A DNA stretch of 64,000 bases from Acidithiobacillus sulfurivorans (GCF_018853815.1 NZ_JAAOMP010000028.1:1-64000), one strand, 5' to 3'. Counted from the stretch's first letter, positions 1 to 11,300 are shown. Numbers and translations are program-made. Notes: generated by a model from the letters alone, not told the origin.

Positions 1-417
1 CGTGAGTTGCGAGAGCGACTGAATGATCTCGCGGCAGTGGCGGAGCCCGAAAAAAAAGGCGGGCTACGCGTACCGCCTCTGGCGGCATCCTGGCTCGACG
101 ATCTCCTGACAGGCACTTCAGCAGAAATGGATGGTGGCTTTCGGGACCGGATAAAACAGTTGCAGGCGGCACAAGGCCTTCGGTCGGAACTCCCCACTGA
201 TCTGCAGGCCACTTTGCGCCCCTATCAGGAAGAAGGGTATCTCTGGGCGATGCGTCTGGCCGAGGCTGGCTTCGGTGCTTGCCTGGCTGACGACATGGGG
301 TTGGGGAATACTACTTATCTCCTTGCGAAAGGTCGCTTTGCAGTGGAAGCAGTCATTCAGCGGACTGACCAGCATGTTCTCAAAACTCGTCACTATGGCT
401 GTTGCCTCAGATTTTGA
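1..417 (+). pseudogene. SNF2-family helicase fragment, broken inside the Walker A motif
   Basis: The reading frame is already open at the first base, so the 5' part lies outside the window. The protein carries the entry to a SNF2/DEAD-like ATPase domain, LRPYQEEGYLWAMRLAEAGFG then ADDMGLG, which is the family's motif I. The motif should continue GKT; here the Lys codon reads Asn (GNT) at about 310-315. From there the sequence no longer resembles a helicase and stops about 34 codons later. SNF2 proteins run for several hundred further residues (motifs Ia to VI), so this is a remnant with an unrelated tail. No transposase or inverted repeat is visible at the junction. The family call is firm; the cause of the break is not known. 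Confidence 0.75.
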
Positions 418-563
418 AGAAGCTCTTTTCAAATAAATCGTATAAATTATATTTTTCAAATAGTTGCAGCAACAAAGCTGGCTCAGCATGACAAAGAGAT
501 ATACAATAGGGCTAGACTTGAAACCAGAACCGCCCAGTTATTGTGCAGAGGGATGCCTTGGCT

Positions 564-1433
564 ATGATTCATCTGCGACTATCCTTGGCGCTGAGTTATG
601 AGGTGAATGCGCCCGGAAGCGATTTCATTTTCAACATTCATGCCGCGCAAACGAGGCGGCAGAAAGTGGTTCATGAATCTTTAATCATCAACCAAAATGT
701 ACCGTGGAACGTCGAAGACGATCCTTCAACGGGTAACCGCTTTCTACGCCTAAGCGCGGCAACGGGGCTCCTGCAGGTAAGGTACACGGCGTCTGTCGAA
801 CTCAGCCATCACATAGCTGAACCGGAACAGGTAGACGAGATTCCAGTGGCGCAATTGCCATTTCAGGTGCTGAGGTATTTATACCCAAGTAGATACTGTC
901 AATCAGATCGTCTCTATCTGCTCGCCATGCGAGAGTTCGGCCACTGTCAAACAGGATATAGCCGTGTGCAGGCAATTTGTGACTGGGTGGCGGGGCGTAT
1001 TACCTATGTAAAAAACACTTCTGACTCCAACAGCTCTGCTATTGACACACTTATAGAAACGGCGGGGGTTTGTCGCGACTTCGCGCATTTGATGATTGCG
1101 CTTTGCCGTGCCAGCAATATTCCCGCACGGTTTGCGACAGGTGTTAATTATGGCATAAATCTGACCTATGACACTTTCGACTTCCATGCTTATGTAGAGG
1201 TTTATTTGGTTGGAGGCTGGTATTTATTCGACCCTTCTGGCATCGCGATTCCTATGGGGCTGTTACGATTGGGTACGGGCCGTGATGCCGCTGATGTAGC
1301 TTTCGCGACGATTTTTGGAGAGGTGGTATCTTCCCCACCATGGATAGGTATTGAGACTATTGCCGATGCCAATGGTTCTCTTGTCTTGCCGCAGAGGGTG
1401 CCCTCCGCTCTGTCGACGGATGACTGGCACTAA
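564..1433 (+). CDS. Transglutaminase-like cysteine peptidase family protein
   Basis: This 289-residue protein has an N-terminal domain typical of bacterial transglutaminase-like proteins, followed by the papain-like transglutaminase core. A complete catalytic triad is visible: Cys170 in GVCRDFAH, His208 in DFHAYVEV and Asp223 in FDPSG. Members usually act as peptidases or amidases on protein or peptide substrates; the substrate here is unknown. No signal peptide is seen, so it is probably cytoplasmic. The ATG at 564 is preferred over an in-frame GTG at 543 because AGAGGGA lies 10 nt before it. The trypsin-like gene starts 8 nt downstream, so the two are probably co-transcribed. Confidence 0.8.
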   Translation: MIHLRLSLALSYEVNAPGSDFIFNIHAAQTRRQKVVHESLIINQNVPWNVEDDPSTGNRFLRLSAATGLLQVRYTASVELSHHIAEPEQVDEIPVAQLPFQVLRYLYPSRYCQSDRLYLLAMREFGHCQTGYSRVQAICDWVAGRITYVKNTSDSNSSAIDTLIETAGVCRDFAHLMIALCRASNIPARFATGVNYGINLTYDTFDFHAYVEVYLVGGWYLFDPSGIAIPMGLLRLGTGRDAADVAFATIFGEVVSSPPWIGIETIADANGSLVLPQRVPSALSTDDWH

Positions 1434-1441
1434 GGATTCCC

Positions 1442-2164
1442 ATGATTGAACCATTGCTCTTAACCACGGTTCGCGTGTCGACGTTCGATAATACGCGCCT
1501 ACTCACGCGCGCCAGTGGTTTTTTTTTCGCCCGAGGCGACCACCTTTTTTTTGTGACCAGCCGGCATGTATTGACTGATAAGCCCAGCAAACATTTCCCC
1601 AACCGCATTGAGATTGAACTGCATACCGATGCTGAAAATTTGACCTGTGCAACCGCATTATCTATTGATCTATACCATGATGGTAAGAGTCTATGGCGTC
1701 AGGGTAAAGATAGCGGCGGTGAAATTGATGTAGCAGTGATTGAAATCAATCGTAACGACTTACCGGAGTCCGTGGTGATCCAGTGTTTTACACCCGCACA
1801 TTTGCAGAGTGCGTTCCAAGAAATTGAAGTGGGTAGTTTTTTATTGGTTGTGGGCTTTCCGCTGGGGTTCCATGATACGCTGCACCATTTACCGGTAGTA
1901 CGGCAAGCCGTTATTGCCTCTTCTTTCGGTTTACGTTTTCAGGGTCAGGGGTATTTTCTAACGGATGCCCGGACACATCGGGGCAGCAGTGGTGCCCCAG
2001 TGGTCCTTCGCTCTGCGAACAGGGACCAGAATTTACCGTGGAAACTGCTGGGGGTGCACTCAGCACGTATTGATATGGGCGGAAGAGATGTAGAGGTAGA
2101 TGAATCGCTGGGCCTTAATTGCACTTGGTACGCCGATATTCTGATGACCCTGACAGCCAATTAA
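1442..2164 (+). CDS. Trypsin-like serine protease (S1 fold)
   Basis: The 240-residue protein has a chymotrypsin-fold protease layout with an intact triad: His42 in TSRHVL, Asp96 in IDVAVIE and Ser183 in GSSGAPV. No PDZ domain follows, which separates it from DegP/HtrA proteases, and no signal peptide is evident, so it may act in the cytoplasm. It starts 8 nt after the transglutaminase-like gene and probably shares its transcript. A protease beside a transglutaminase-like enzyme suggests joint protein processing, which is inference. The substrate is unknown. Confidence 0.8.
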   Translation: MIEPLLLTTVRVSTFDNTRLLTRASGFFFARGDHLFFVTSRHVLTDKPSKHFPNRIEIELHTDAENLTCATALSIDLYHDGKSLWRQGKDSGGEIDVAVIEINRNDLPESVVIQCFTPAHLQSAFQEIEVGSFLLVVGFPLGFHDTLHHLPVVRQAVIASSFGLRFQGQGYFLTDARTHRGSSGAPVVLRSANRDQNLPWKLLGVHSARIDMGGRDVEVDESLGLNCTWYADILMTLTAN

Positions 2165-2288
2165 GAATGCGCATATGTGGCTGTAAATTGGTTCGCATCC
2201 CACTCCGCATGCTGCAGATACTGAGTTTTTCGTCATGCACAGATAATTGCGTCCAGAAAGAGATGGTGCGCATCATTAGGGCAAAGGT

Positions 2289-2846
2289 CTATGGTTTCTT
2301 TGTATCCAATCCCGGCAGGTTCTCGCCGAAGTAGCCACCCAGTAGACCTACTCCTGCACCAATGAACACTTCTACCGTCCGCATGGCGGCATTTATCCAT
2401 GGATTCGCTGCGTTCAAATGGGAAAAGATCACAATGATCAAAAGGGCTGAGACGACCTGTCTGCCCCGATCTGCCAATCCGAGCGCCTGACTGATGAGCA
2501 TAGCCAAAACGATGATCAGTGCCAGATCCCACATATGGGGTGGAAACCAGAACAGATACACCAAGGCCACTGCCACTCCCAGGAAAGTGGACCCCATGGT
2601 AGAAAAGAAGCTTTCACGGGTGGCCACGCGATTATCTTTATACACACTCAACACGGTAGCTGCCGCCCACAAGGCCCCCACTACGGCAACACCGCCATGA
2701 ATGGGGCCAATCATGTCAAACTCGTATCCCAGCAGGTAGGCCGTGATTACCAGAATCGTCACGTAGACACTCCGAACATAAGCATCCCAATGATCCAGAC
2801 GCTGTTCAGTCTCAAGGACTTTGCGGCGGATAAATTCAGATAACAT
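2289..2846 (-). CDS. FUSC/aromatic-acid-exporter-like membrane protein
   Basis: The 185-residue protein is mostly hydrophobic, with about five to six predicted membrane segments after a short polar N-terminus. Segment composition and the pattern GGVAVVGALWAAATVLSV resemble the membrane half of the FUSC / aromatic acid exporter (ArAE) superfamily. It is far shorter than full exporters of 600-700 residues, so it is a half-size or single-domain member. It is transcribed alone, convergent with the protease gene. No substrate can be proposed. The membrane location is clear; the family assignment is moderate. Confidence 0.6.
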   Translation of the reverse strand: MLSEFIRRKVLETEQRLDHWDAYVRSVYVTILVITAYLLGYEFDMIGPIHGGVAVVGALWAAATVLSVYKDNRVATRESFFSTMGSTFLGVAVALVYLFWFPPHMWDLALIIVLAMLISQALGLADRGRQVVSALLIIVIFSHLNAANPWINAAMRTVEVFIGAGVGLLGGYFGENLPGLDTKKP

Positions 2847-3348
2847 GTTGTCACGCTCCGATTTTACGGTGGGATAAGCACATTTTCAGCTACCAACAGA
2901 TTCCGGATCTCTTCCTGACCAACGGGGGCGATGGAGTCTGTCTTAGGTATAGGCTATCCCGAACACAGTCAACCAGTCTGACATGCGTGGGTTGGTTACC
3001 GCAAGGCAAAGGCAGCCGATTCATCGGGGACCTGCCTCGCCATAACAAGCTGAACAAGTAAGGATTTTGTTCGGTGGGCAAGATTTCCAGCACCCGTGAG
3101 CTGATGCCGCATGAAAGCTATCAGGGGGACCATGTGATCGATGCGGCTACGGTTTGGGTGTTGTCTCTGGTGTATACCGCCGGCCAGTGGCCGCCAGTGA
3201 AGCAAAAATACGAAGTGCGGATGCTGCATTTCCGCATGCGCCTGTTACGAAGTGGATAAGCCGGACTATATCTCGAGACTCGGTGGGGTTTTCAATCAGA
3301 CCTTATGATTAGTCAATTTTCATCAGGGAGCAGCGTCAACAAGGTTGT
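2847..3348. other. Gene-poor stretch, no recognisable feature
   Basis: About 500 nt between the FUSC-like gene and the hdrA promoter. Short open frames exist on both strands between about 2890 and 3259, but none has a convincing ribosome binding site or a recognisable protein motif. The base composition of 2990-3260 looks gene-like, so this could be an eroded gene fragment. I cannot identify it. Confidence 0.4.
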
Positions 3349-3377
3349 TTGACCAAAGAATAGATGAAAGTTGTAAT
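3349..3377 (+). promoter_or_regulatory. Sigma-70-type promoter for hdrA
   Basis: The -35 element TTGACC (3349-3354) and the -10 element TGTAAT (3372-3377) each match consensus at five of six bases, with an optimal 17-nt spacer. Transcription would start near 3385, giving an untranslated leader of about 190 nt before the preferred hdrA start. A small hairpin TGGCC-CTTC-GGCCA lies just before the ribosome binding site. The prediction is by eye. Confidence 0.55.
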
Positions 3378-3575
3378 TAATAAATTTTTACAAAATGTTA
3401 GGAAGCAAACTTCATAGTGTGCAGATAAAAATTCAGAGTCCCACATGGGAGGATGGCTGAAAATAAATTTGTCGTGGGCAAAGGGATTATTGTGGAGCAT
3501 AATGGTCAAGTATATAAACAGTTAATAATATTCATTCGCAATATCTGGCCCTTCGGCCAAGAAGGAGAAAAATCA

Positions 3576-4628
3576 GTGAGTGCACAGGATACAGTATTAG
3601 TCGTAGGTGCTGGCCCATCTGGCTTATCAGCCGCTGCTACCATCGCATCAATGGGTACGAAGGCCGTCATTGTCGAGAAGGAAGACATTCTCGGCGGTGC
3701 CCCTATTATTTCTGGTTACGCCAAACTCGTGCCTTCCGGTGAGTGGGCCAAAGACGCTATTGGCCGTATGGTCAGTCGGGTAGAAAGGGATGGCAATGTG
3801 GCCATCCACAAATCGACCAAGGTGACCATGCTTGAAGGTGAAGCCGGCAATTTTACGGCGACTCTGAGCAATGGTGAAAAGGTCGAGGCCGGGTCCATTG
3901 TGCTGGGAACAGGTTTCACCCACTTTGATTCAATCAATAAACCGGAATGGGGTTTTGGTACCTATGAAGACGTGCTGACCACTACCCAGTTGGAACAAAT
4001 GGTCGGCACCGGCCAGATTCGTTGTCCTTCGGATGGTCGCGTGCCGGAGCGTATAGCGATTTTGCTTTGCGTCGGTTCGCGCGATCGCCAGATTGGCCGT
4101 GAATGGTGCTCGAAGATTTGTTGCACGGTTTCCATTAATCTGGCGATGGAAATCAAGGAGATCTCACCGAGTACGGATGTGTTCATCTATTACATGGACA
4201 TACGTACATTTGGGCTCTATGAAGAGTTCTATTGGAAAAGTCAGGAAGAATTCAAAACCAAGTACATCAAAGCTCGTATTGCTGAAGTCACCCGATCTCC
4301 AGATGGACGTCTTCTGGTTAAAGGTGAGGATACGCTAGTGAAGCGACCTATCGTGATTCCCATGGATATCGTGGTTCACGCTATCGGTATGGACCCTAAC
4401 GTTCTAAATGCGGAAATTGCCAAGACTTTTGGTATTGATCTCGAAAAACATGGTTTTATTGATCGTGCCGAACAATATACCAATAGCCAGGGTACAACCC
4501 GTAAAGGCATCTATGTCTGCGGTGCGGCCACTGGGCCAGAAACCATTGATGATTCCATTACACAAGGCCAGTCTGCTGGCTCACGTGCGGTTGGTGATCT
4601 ATACCGTCAGCAAGAAATGGTCAGCTGA
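3576..4628 (+). CDS. hdrA: Orphan HdrA, heterodisulfide reductase-like flavoprotein
   Basis: The 350-residue FAD protein opens with the dinucleotide-binding motif VVGAGPSG. It contains a Cys cluster (Cys165, Cys178, Cys182, Cys183) in the CVGSRD...WCSKICC region, typical of the short HdrA of the sulfur-oxidising Hdr-like (sHdr) complex. In sulfur oxidisers HdrA works with HdrB and HdrC and lipoate-binding proteins on sulfane sulfur in the cytoplasm. None of these partners is nearby, so it is either a paralogue serving a distant complex or has an independent role. The GTG at 3576 follows AAGGAG with good spacing. An in-frame ATG at 3453 would add 41 residues of no known domain and has no properly spaced ribosome binding site. 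Confidence 0.8.
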   Translation: MSAQDTVLVVGAGPSGLSAAATIASMGTKAVIVEKEDILGGAPIISGYAKLVPSGEWAKDAIGRMVSRVERDGNVAIHKSTKVTMLEGEAGNFTATLSNGEKVEAGSIVLGTGFTHFDSINKPEWGFGTYEDVLTTTQLEQMVGTGQIRCPSDGRVPERIAILLCVGSRDRQIGREWCSKICCTVSINLAMEIKEISPSTDVFIYYMDIRTFGLYEEFYWKSQEEFKTKYIKARIAEVTRSPDGRLLVKGEDTLVKRPIVIPMDIVVHAIGMDPNVLNAEIAKTFGIDLEKHGFIDRAEQYTNSQGTTRKGIYVCGAATGPETIDDSITQGQSAGSRAVGDLYRQQEMVS

Positions 4629-4728
4629 TATCCATAAAGGCAAAGGCAGGAACGAAGTATATATCGTCCTGCTACGCTGCTCCTCAAGTTCGAAAAGGTG
4701 CTTTTACCGGGTGTCCCTGAGGGCCATA

Positions 4729-4863
4729 GTGATAGAAAAAGTTTCTTTGCGTGAATACCATACAACAACACATCTTTATGATATAGCACTGGAAGACCAA
4801 CTTGTTGTCGGCCTATGTGCCCTTGAGGAAGACCATACCTGTGTGGAATCCATCGCGGGATGA
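4729..4863 (+). CDS. Possible small protein (44 aa), unknown
   Basis: A short frame starting with GTG at 4729 follows GAGGG at suitable spacing and encodes 44 residues, acidic in the second half and with two Cys residues. It lies 100 nt after hdrA on the same strand and could share its transcript. No family is recognised. It is offered because the start signal is reasonable; it may be a chance frame. Confidence 0.3.
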   Translation: MIEKVSLREYHTTTHLYDIALEDQLVVGLCALEEDHTCVESIAG

Positions 4864-4912
4864 GAATACATAATTAACTTTATTTCTACGGAAAATTAGA
4901 ATAAGACATCTA

Positions 4913-5382
4913 TTATTTCGTCATTTTTTGATATATTCCGAGTCCGACCAATGCTAAAACAGATGCCAGAATAATGACAGCGGGATAGGGTGGTAATGAA
5001 ATGTTTTCTAAACCGGCCTTTAATAAAAAACCAGCCCATCGATGCCTACAGAAATGATAATAATCGCATAAATTTTTACCACACCACCTGTTATTTCCTT
5101 CTGGCCTGGCGTAATTTGAGTTCTCGGAAGATAAATCTCTTCCTTGATAATGTAACGAACGACCTCGACAACTGCCATTGCTATAACCACTGAACTGATT
5201 GTACTCAGTAGAGTTTCTGATAGCGATTTGTCGAATCTCAAAGCATTCCATAAATTCCATATGGACCAAGCCATTAGCGACCATGCTGTTAGAAAAATCA
5301 GGCAGGCTGTAGCTATGAAGCTGATAGCAATTAGTTTTTCAAAGAATGGTTTCAACTTCTTTTCCTTGCTTGGGAGCTTCAC
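4913..5382 (-). pseudogene. Four-span membrane protein gene with a frameshift
   Basis: Two overlapping minus-strand frames together encode one coherent membrane protein of about 155 residues. The first (from GTG 5382) gives a basic N-terminus, two or three hydrophobic segments and ends IDGLVFY at 5020. The other frame continues directly as FLLKAGLENISLPPYPAV followed by a final hydrophobic segment, ending at 4913. One extra T in the six-T run (minus strand, plus 5025-5030) restores a single frame, so the run has lost a base. This could be a real lesion, a sequencing error, or tolerated slippage on the homopolymer. The gene starts 17 nt after the glucan synthase stop on the same strand. Its family is not recognised. 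Confidence 0.6.
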
Positions 5383-5398
5383 TGTATTTGATCATGGT

Positions 5399-8300
5399 TT
5401 AATCTAGGTAAACATCAGCCGTATGCTCGCGGCGATCATCCATGAGCGGAATCATGTCCTGGGGTAATTCAGTACCATCCAAAGTAATGCGCACCACCTG
5501 TACGGACGAAGTGCTCATTCCATGGACGGTAATATGGTACATTGTGTCACGGTAGCGGTAGTGGACTTTGTAGGATTTCCAATCTGCTGGAATGCAGGGC
5601 TTGATATGCAGGTGATCAACTTCGAGCGACAGACCCAGCAAGGTTTCAATCGTTAACCGATACATCCAGCCCGCTGCGCCGGTGTACCAAGTCCAGCCAC
5701 CACGCCCAATGTGCGGTGTGGCGCCATAAATATCGGCGCACATCACATAGGGTTCTACTCTATAGCAGGCCATAGATTCAGCGCTACTTCCATGAAGGAC
5801 TGGGTTGAGCATGTCAAACAACTCCCAGGCCCGTACTTTGTCTCCCATTTGGGCAAAAGCCATGGCGGCCCAAATGGCAGCGTGGGTATATTGTCCACCG
5901 TTTTCGCGCACACCAGGTACATAGCCTTTAATGTAACCGGGTTCGAGTGCCGACCGGTCGAAGGGTGGATTGAGTAACTGGATAAGCTGCGCATCGCGAC
6001 GAACCAAATGTTTGTCCAATGCGGCCATAGCCTGTCGTGCCCGCAAGGGATCACCTGCGCTAGAGAGGATGGACCAACTCTGACTGATGGAATCAATTTG
6101 GCATTCGTCATTCGTAGCAGAGCCAAGGGGCGTTCCATCATCAAAATAAGCCCGCCGATACCAAGCACCGTCCCAGGCATTTTTTTCTATGTTCTCCTGT
6201 AATACGGCAGCCTGTTGCACGCAAAGATCAACCATGGTGCTGTCACCCCGGCTGCGCGCGAGACCAGAAAACTGCTGTAGATTCTGAATCAGGAACCACG
6301 CCAGCCAGACACTCTCACCCCGACCCTCGTGACCGACCAGATTCATCCCGTCATTCCAGTCGCCACAGCCCATCAGAGGTAAGCCATGGACACCTAATCG
6401 TAAACCGTTTTTGAGCGCCCGAACGCAATGATCATAGAGGCTGGCAGATTCAGCAGAGCGCTGGGGTTGATCGTAGTAGGACTCTTCCTCGGAATTCAGT
6501 TCGCGGCCTTCGAGAAAATGAATGGGTTCGTCAAGAATGCCAGAATCGCCGGTAGCCATCACAAAGCGACAGGTGGCATAGGGTAACCAGAGATAGTCAT
6601 CGGAAATATGGGTGCGCACCCCTTGGCCGTGGGGCGGGTGCCACCAGTGTTGGACATCTCCTTGACAGAATTGGCGCTCTGCACAACGGATCAGTTGCTC
6701 TCGGGCCAGTTCGGGGGTCGTGTGGATCAGCGCCATGCTATCTTGTAGTTGATCACGAAAACCGTAGGCCCCGCCCGACTGGTAGTAGCCGCTGCGGCCC
6801 CAGAGTCTGCTGGAGATGGTTTGGTAGAGCAGCCACCCGTTTGCTAATACGTTCAGTGCAGGATCCGGGGTTTCCACATAGATCGTACCTAAGGTCCGGC
6901 TCCAGTATTCCTGTACCCCGGCCAAAGCTTGCCGCGCATACTCTCTATTGGCGAAGCGGTCTGAATATTGCTGCGCTTCGTCGGTGCTGGCCGCAGTACC
7001 AAAAACAAACACGATTTCGCGCTCCGCGCCTTCAGCCAGGTGAATCGGCGTTTGTATGGCGGCACAGGGATCAAAACCCGCCCCTGTTTTATCTGACAGA
7101 CGGCTGCGGTACAGTGCCGCAGCTTTGGCAAGCGTACCGTTACGGCCGATAAACTCGCTGCGGTTGCCCGTGATCGTACGCTCCCGTTCACTGGTCTGAA
7201 CGAAAACGACCCGATGTCCGCACTCGCGCCCATATTCATTATGGGCATACAGTGCACCGTTGTGCGGATCGCTTTCGGTGACGATATGCATCATATTGGC
7301 ATGACGCCACTCGCCGAGCACCAGTTCCCAGTATGCCGTCAGCGAAAGCCTTCGCGGGCGCTTGGAATGGTTGTGCAGTTTGACCACTACGAATTTCACT
7401 GGCGCGTCCATCGCGACGTAAGTGGTCATTTCTGAAGAGATCCCCGACTCATAATGTTCAAAAATAGTGTATCCAAATCCGTGGCGGCACACATATCCGG
7501 ACTGACCGCTGGCGGGCAGTGGAGAGGGTGACCAAAATACTCCTGTGTCCTCGTCGCGGATATACAGAGCTTCGCCACTACTGTCACTGAGCGGATCGTT
7601 GTGCCATGTGGTCAGACGGAATTCATGAGCGTTTTCGACCCAGGTATAGGCGCCACCGCTCTCGCTGATGACCGTGCCGATGTGCGGGCTGGCGATCACA
7701 TTAGCCCAAGGAGCGGGTGTATTTTGGCCCGGCTCCATACTGATAACGTATTCACGTCCATCGGCCGTGAATCCACCCAACCCGTTGAAAAAAATGCGTT
7801 CACGCGGAAGCAGCGGTTGTATTGTTTCGACGGCTGGGGGTGACTGCGGATTCAGCGGAGCAGGGAAGTGATCCCCTGGTACCCGCCGTTCCACCTGCTC
7901 TATGAGTGAGCCGGCGCTGTCGGTGAGGATAATACGCGCGGCGGTCTGAAACAGCACGCGATCCTCTTCAGAAAGTTCTTCGGCGCGGCGTAAGAAGACG
8001 CCACCAGGTTTGTCGATGACTTGTGCTTCCGGACCCGCGTGAATCAAGCCCATTATCTGATCTTGCAGCGTGGCCCGGTAGCTGGTGAAATCTTCGTTGA
8101 CGATCACCAGATCGGTCGTCAGTCCTTTCAGTCGCCAATATGCATGGGCCTGCAGCATTTGTTTTACTAAATTGATGCGGTTTAATTGGCTGACGCGCAG
8201 CAGGACAATCGGTAAATCGCCTGATATCCCAAAGCGCCACAGGCCGGATTGTCCTAACTGATTACGGGCAATCACACTGGGCGCGGCCCGCCGCAGGGCA

Positions 8301-11300
8301 CTGGCGTACACCACGGAATTGGCTAGGCGTCCAAACACCTGGGCATCGGCTTCACTGGCGCTCAGATGACGGAGCACTTCCTGACTCTGGAACCAGGCCA
8401 TTTCAAAAGCACGTTCCACCAGGTGACGATCACCATACTTCTCCAGCAGGGCAATAGCGGCCTCACGCGTGTCGGCCATTCCGGAAATGATCTGTACCGT
8501 CGCGGACTCGTCTACGCCAAGCGTCAGCGTACGACGGATGGCCACAACGGGGTCTAATACAGGACCCTCGCTATTTGATAATGTAGCCTGTTGTAGGCTG
8601 TCGAAGACGCGCGGATGCTCGGCGGTACGACCACGGCCGATGAACTGTGCGCGATCAGTTTCGTAAGACGCTGCGCTGACTGCAACTCCGGGCGCAGCAA
8701 AGAGATGAAACATCCAAGGCACTTGCTCGTCCGGCGAGCGACGACGTCGGGTACAGAGAATCGCATTGTGCTTTGACAGAATTTCGGTCTGAACGAATAG
8801 ATTGCTGAATGCACGGTGAGCAAGGTCGGCATTCAACGGTGCGAGGACAATCTCGGTATAACTTGTTAACTCTATCTGACGAATGCGCGGGGAGACATTG
8901 GTGAGCGTCACACGGCGGATCTCTACATTGTCCTCCGGCGCAACGCTGACCTCCATATAGCTCTCTATCATTTGATCACGACGACGGTATTCCGCCCGTG
9001 CTTGGACGAAAATCGCCTCATAGTGATCGGCTTTGATTCGGGTGGGTTGATGGGTCGTCGACCAAAAGTGTCCGGAATGACGGTCACGCAGATAAATGAA
9101 GGTTCCCCAGGCATCTGTGGCGGTATCCTCGCGCCAGCGGTTCACGGCGAGACCGTCAAGATGGCTGTAACCGCTGCCGGCGTGGTTGATCATGATGTGG
9201 TAGCGGCCATTCGATAAAAGGTGGACTTCTGGCATGGACGTGTCCGGATTGCTGTATACGCGCATTATTGCGGTGATTTCGACGCTGGACACGTTTGCTG
9301 CAGCGCTAACTTCAGCTGCATGGGGATGAAACGTAGCCTCTTGCCTGGGCAGACGCTCTTGCAACAATAACTGAGTGGCCTGCATGCCGGGATCAGATAA
9401 AAACCGGCGCTGCATTGGCTGATTGAGAAGCACATGGGCAAAAGCCAGGAGACTCATGCCTTGATGATGAGCCATAAAGGTTCGGACAATGGCATGACTC
9501 TCGCCCGGTGGCACCCGGGATGGCGTGTAATCGATGGCTTCGTAAAATCCATAGGCGCCGAGAAACCCCTGCGCCGCAAGATTCTGCAAGTTGGTGCAGG
9601 CCTCCCACGGCATCACAGTCAGTGCCAGCGCGCTGGCATAAGGTGCAATCACCAAATCATCGCCGAGCCCGCGTTTGAAACCAAGACCGGGAACCCCAAA
9701 GGCCCGGTATTGATAGACTTGATGCATGTCCACGGCGTTGAAACAGGATTCCGATATTCCCCAAGGTACGCTGCGTTGGCGCCCATATTCTATTTGGCGG
9801 GAGACGGCCGCTTTGCAGGTCTGGTAGAGCAGTGTGTTGGGGAAATCCGGCATGATCAATTGCGGCATGAGATACTCAAACATCGAGCCACTCCATGAAA
9901 TCAAGCATAGTTCACCGCCGTGGCTCGTCAACAGGCGCCCCAGCGAAAACCAATGCTTCTGAGGTGCTTGTCCTTGTGCAATAAGCAGAAAACTGGCCAG
10001 GCGTGCTTCTGATGCCAGCAGGTCGTAGCAGGATGGATCACGGCGCCGTTCCCCGACATCATAGCCAATGGCCAGCAGGTCGCGCGCAGGGTCGTAAAGA
10101 AATTCAAAATCCATCGCCGCCAACGCGCGGCAGCGCTCCACCAACTGATCGATGACTCTTATCCGTTCTGCGGCAGCTGCCTGGGCATCTGCCGTCCCCG
10201 TGGCAATACCATGGGCTAATTCGGTCAGTGTCAGGGTATTGTTCACATCCCGCGCATCAGGGACGAGGATTTTGAGATCCAGCGCCAAAGCCTGACATTG
10301 TTGATAAAATGCCTGCGCCCAGTAAGCACAGTCGCTATCTGCCGGAACATCGGCGGGGAGTCCGTTCACGAGATCGCCGCTGATCCTTTGAATAGCGGCA
10401 AGCTGGTGATGGGCATCCTCCAGGGATGGGGGGCATCCGTTGAGCGTCATGGCAGACAACACATCTTGCAGTGCAAGGACTTTGTTGGCCAGATCTGTCA
10501 TGGGGATGTCGTGGATGCATGTTGCCAACAGATACAGCGTATCCTGCAGGCCCGCAAAGGCGTTGTCCGGCAACACCGGATGAGTTTTGAGCGCGTTCAA
10601 CCCTGCTTGCAGGGTGAGCAGGCAGCCGCCGAGATTACCGCTGTCCACTGCTGAGATATATTGCGGACTCAGTATTTGCAGGGTGCGCGTGTCATACCAA
10701 TTATAGAAGTGACCGTGATAGCGTTCCAATTGCTCCATGGTTGTCACGGTGTTTTCAGTCAATTGGAGGAGCTTGCCGATAGTAATATAACCAAAATCAT
10801 AGGCAGCCAGACTGGCCAGCAGCGACATGCCCATGTTGGTCGGTGAGGTTCGCGAGGCAATGGCCGTCGTTGGATACTCCTGAAAATTATCGGGCGGTAA
10901 CCAGTGCTCCGCAGGGCCGACAAAGTCATCAAAAAAACGCCAGGTACGTCGTGCTGATAGCCGCAGAAAGCGTCGCTGTATATCATTCAGATCGGTGACA
11001 CCGGTCCGCAACGGCTGACTGATCCACCATGCGATAACTGGTGAAAACAGCCACAACCCTAAAATGGGCATACTGAACAGTAACGTCGAGGGTGAACTGA
11101 TCCCCAGGCTGGTGGCAGTCACCAAGGCTATTCCGAGGAGGATGGCGAGCAGTGGTGCACTCCAGAGCTCCCTGAAAAAATCTCCGGGGGTATGACAGGC
11201 GTTACGGCTGCGGTACGAAGGCAGTTGCCAAAGCAACAATCCCCGACGGGTGAAAGGCATTCGTATGCCTGAGCGCAGAATGGCATCCAGACTCATCACT

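Noticed and set aside
3453-3575. N-terminal extension of HdrA from ATG 3453
   Set aside because: The added 41 residues match no HdrA domain, and GGAGG lies directly against the ATG with no spacing. GTG 3576 has a proper ribosome binding site.
5020-5040. Programmed -1 ribosomal frameshift
   Set aside because: The T-run resembles a slippery site, but the zero-frame phase (GTT TTT TAT) does not fit X-XXY-YYZ and no stimulatory hairpin is evident. A lost base is simpler.
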